From positions 33,141 through 97,140 of the forward strand of contig JAHJJI010000071.1 in the NCBI GenBank assembly GCA_018823025.1: DNA of 64,000 nt, in the 5' to 3' direction. Within the stretch, counting starts at the first letter, position 1. Each line of letters opens with the position of its first letter. The notes beneath the pieces were generated by a model. The model was not told the DNA's origin and searched no databases. It worked only from the letters and a program-made list of their open reading frames with translations. This DNA comes from Gammaproteobacteria bacterium (GTDB lineage Bacteria > Pseudomonadota > Gammaproteobacteria > Burkholderiales > Sulfuricellaceae). This document shows, piece by piece, positions 62,300 through 64,000 of this stretch. A program made the position numbers and the translations under genes.

Positions 62300-63047
62300 G
62301 GTCGCCTCCCCACAAACAGCCGGTATCCAGCGCCATCAGATTGCTGCGCACCTGCAGCCCCAACGCTGACCAGTGGCCGAAAATCAGGGTGGAGTCAGCG
62401 CTTTTCCGGTTAGGGGCTTCATACCAGGGCAGATGGCCCGCCGGGAATATCTCCGGTGGCCCTTTGTGGTCGAATTCCATTTCCCCTTCCGGAGTGCAGA
62501 AGCGCAGCCGCGTCATCGCGTTAGTGATCATGCGCAACCGTGCCATTCCATGCAGATCCTTGCTCCAGGATCTGGGTTCGTTGCCGTACATGTGCTCGAA
62601 GAAATCGAGGTAATGCTTGCTGCGCAGTTCCTGCTCGACTTCATGGGCGAGGGCGGCGGCTTTCTTCACCGACCATTGAGGCAGCAGACCGGCATGCACC
62701 AGCGCATAGTCACCCTCGGCATAAAACAGACGTTGGTGGCGCAGCCAGTCGCACAGTTCGGCACGGTCGGGCGCCGCCAGCACTTGAGCTATCGTATCCT
62801 TGCGATGCGGTTTGACGAAGCCATAGGCGACTGCCAGCAGATGCAGGTCGTGGTTGCCGAGCACGACCACCGCCTTGTCGCCCAGTGACTTTGCCCAGCG
62901 CAGCACCGCCAGCGAATCCGGTCCGCGGTTGACCAGGTCGCCCACCAGCCACAGCCGGTCGCGCGTGGAGTCGAAGTCGATTTTTTTCAGCAGTAGCTGC
63001 AGCGCCTGAAAGCAGCCTTGAATGTCGCCGATGGCGTATGTAGACAT
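62220..63047 (-). CDS. apaH: Symmetrical bis(5'-nucleosyl)-tetraphosphatase
   Basis: The protein has 275 aa from the ATG at 63047; the frame extends to 63116 in a repeat. It cuts Ap4A to two ADP. Metallophosphatase motifs are YAIGDIQGCFQALQLLL (GD-x-QG), WLVGDLVNRGPDSLAVLRWA (GDxVxRG), VVLGNHDLHLLAVAYG (GNHD) and HAGLLPQWS. Further on are MYGNEPRSWS and FGHWSALGLQV. The 3' end runs 80 nt into plsC/olsA on the other strand. Confidence 0.96.
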   Translation of the reverse strand: MSTYAIGDIQGCFQALQLLLKKIDFDSTRDRLWLVGDLVNRGPDSLAVLRWAKSLGDKAVVVLGNHDLHLLAVAYGFVKPHRKDTIAQVLAAPDRAELCDWLRHQRLFYAEGDYALVHAGLLPQWSVKKAAALAHEVEQELRSKHYLDFFEHMYGNEPRSWSKDLHGMARLRMITNAMTRLRFCTPEGEMEFDHKGPPEIFPAGHLPWYEAPNRKSADSTLIFGHWSALGLQVRSNLMALDTGCLWGGDLTAVRLEDRQVYQISCKALTSSTHWQ

Positions 63048-63170
63048 AGTCCTGAGTCCTGAGTGCCAGGTCCTGAGCTGGGATAGAGGGTATTTTACAG
63101 GGGTCGTATTGCTCATGTGTTAAAATTAGCGCCAGTGCTACTCAGCACTCAGCACTCAGGACTCAGCACT
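63048..63170. repeat. Inverted CTGAGT-type repeats between apaH and rep
   Basis: AGTCCTGAGTCCTGAGTG and GGTCCTGAGC lie at 63048-63078. Their inverse, CTCAGCACTCAGCACTCAGG and ACTCAGCACT, lies at 63139-63170, only 2 nt before the rep ATG. The units are repeated three to four times in each arm. They may be a dispersed repeat. Confidence 0.6.
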
Positions 63171-63172
63171 TA

Positions 63173-64000
63173 ATGCTTTCCCATCTCAATGCCCCGCAGC
63201 GCGAAGCGGTGAAATATCTCGATGGCCCGCTGCTGGTGCTGGCCGGCGCGGGTAGCGGCAAGACCCGCGTGATCACCCACAAGATCGCCTACCTGATCGA
63301 GGAATGCGGCTTTTCGCCTGCCCACATCGCCGCCATCACCTTCACCAACAAGGCAGCGCGCGAGATGTCCGAGCGCGCAGCCAAGCTGTTGCAGGGCAAG
63401 CCCAGCCGGGGGCTGACCGTTACCACCTTCCATTCGCTGGGGATGCAGATACTGCGCAAGGATGCCGCGCACCTCGGCTACAAGCCGCGGTTCTCGATAT
63501 TCGATGCCGCCGATGCGGCCCAGATCATCAGCGATATCATCAAGACCACCGACAAGGGCGAAATCCGGGGCGTGCAGCAGCGCATCTCGCTGTGGAAAAA
63601 CTCGCTGATATCGCCCGACCTGGCGCTGAGTCAGTCCGAGAACGACCTCGAACAGCATGCCGCCAAAACTTACCTGGCTTACCAGGACACCTTGCGCGCC
63701 TATCAGGCGGTGGACTTCGACGACCTCATCCGCCTGCCGGTGGAACTGTTCAGCACGGTTCCGGAAGTTCTCGAAAAATGGCGCAGCAAGCTGCGCTACT
63801 TGCTGATAGACGAGTACCAGGATACCAACGGCTGCCAGTACCAGCTGCTGCGGCAGCTGACCGGCAGCGGCGGGGCTTTTACTGCAGTGGGTGACGATGA
63901 CCAGGCGATCTATGGCTGGCGCGGCGCGGACATCAAGAACCTGCACACCTTGCGCGAGGATTACGATCGCCTGCACGTGGTCAAGCTGGAGCAGAACTAC
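63173..64000 (+). CDS. rep: ATP-dependent DNA helicase Rep (UvrD superfamily), N-terminal part
   Basis: The protein starts at the ATG at 63173 and runs for 276 codons to the right edge without a stop. The start reads MLSHLNAPQREAVKYLDGPL, and Walker A is VLAGAGSGKTRVI. Further motifs are ITFTNKAAREMSERA (Ia), VTTFHSLGMQILRKDA, VDFDDLIRLPVELF, LLIDEYQDTNGCQYQLL (Walker B) and AVGDDDQAIYGWRGA (III). This is a 3'-5' helicase of the Rep type, which helps restart and clear forks. The C-terminal domain is outside the window. Confidence 0.95.
   Translation, partial: MLSHLNAPQREAVKYLDGPLLVLAGAGSGKTRVITHKIAYLIEECGFSPAHIAAITFTNKAAREMSERAAKLLQGKPSRGLTVTTFHSLGMQILRKDAAHLGYKPRFSIFDAADAAQIISDIIKTTDKGEIRGVQQRISLWKNSLISPDLALSQSENDLEQHAAKTYLAYQDTLRAYQAVDFDDLIRLPVELFSTVPEVLEKWRSKLRYLLIDEYQDTNGCQYQLLRQLTGSGGAFTAVGDDDQAIYGWRGADIKNLHTLREDYDRLHVVKLEQNY

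Noticed and set aside
1..64000. CRISPR array, insertion sequence transposase or integrase genes
   Set aside because: No regularly spaced repeats of CRISPR type and no transposase or integrase coding sequence were seen on either strand.

Overview
The window reads as chromosomal DNA of a betaproteobacterium, most likely of the Nitrosomonadales (Gallionellaceae/Sulfuricellaceae-like). This rests on gene content and order: an argH / algZ-algR / hemCDXY neighbourhood, aroQ-accB-accC-prmA-DUF3426, a PEP-CTERM protein, an OlsB-PlsC pair, and betaproteobacterial-looking proteins throughout. No rRNA gene, complete tRNA or CRISPR array was seen. The genus is an inference.

Layout. (1) 1-10.8 kb is a surface/energy locus. 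It holds the C-terminal 1069 residues of a filamentous-haemagglutinin-like exoprotein, an ExbB whose periplasmic N-terminus carries DUF2341 and LamG-like domains, then ExbD, TonB, a putative porin, a coiled-coil periplasmic protein, an ankyrin protein, a PEP-CTERM protein, a lytic transglycosylase and a lone cNMP-binding domain. (2) 11-19.3 kb has two c-di-GMP proteins, three small uncharacterised genes (two Cys-rich), a PhoX/DUF839-type phosphatase with a clear terminator, and a decayed EAL fragment. (3) 19.3-29.5 kb has ppnN and then, all on the minus strand, a tightly overlapping type II secretion-like operon. It has G, F, E, four PilM/N/O/P-like inner-membrane genes, a lipoprotein secretin and two more pseudopilins. 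(4) 29.5-31.6 kb is a small AT-richer accessory patch with a HigB/HigA-like pair plus a third gene, bounded by short inverted repeats that include a tRNA-3'-end-like fragment.

(5) 31.7-39.8 kb has argH with a LexA-like S24 protein, the LytS/LytTR pair algZ-algR, a thioredoxin-like protein and hemCDXY. (6) 39.9-51.5 kb holds housekeeping genes: an M29-like peptidase, a ferredoxin reductase, fxsA, cutA, a dsbD with a duplicated N-terminal domain, a TlpA-like protein, aroQ, accBC, prmA and a DUF3426 protein. (7) 51.6-56.9 kb is a glycine-cleavage operon (gcvT, gcvH, split gcvPA/gcvPB, with tpx inserted) behind a tandem glycine riboswitch and terminator. (8) 56.9-62.3 kb is a membrane-lipid region: dgkA, a glycosyltransferase, a PAP2 phosphatase, a PfkB kinase, a glycine-zipper lipoprotein and olsB-plsC. 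An excellent Pho box lies ahead of olsB and a weaker one ahead of the glycosyltransferase, which suggests phosphate-starvation lipid remodelling. (9) apaH and the start of rep close the window.

The most novel-looking parts are the ExbB-LamG/ExbD/TonB/porin/ankyrin locus behind the exoprotein, the hybrid T2SS/T4P-like operon with a secretin start codon buried in a perfect 15-bp hairpin, and the Pho-box-linked lipid genes.
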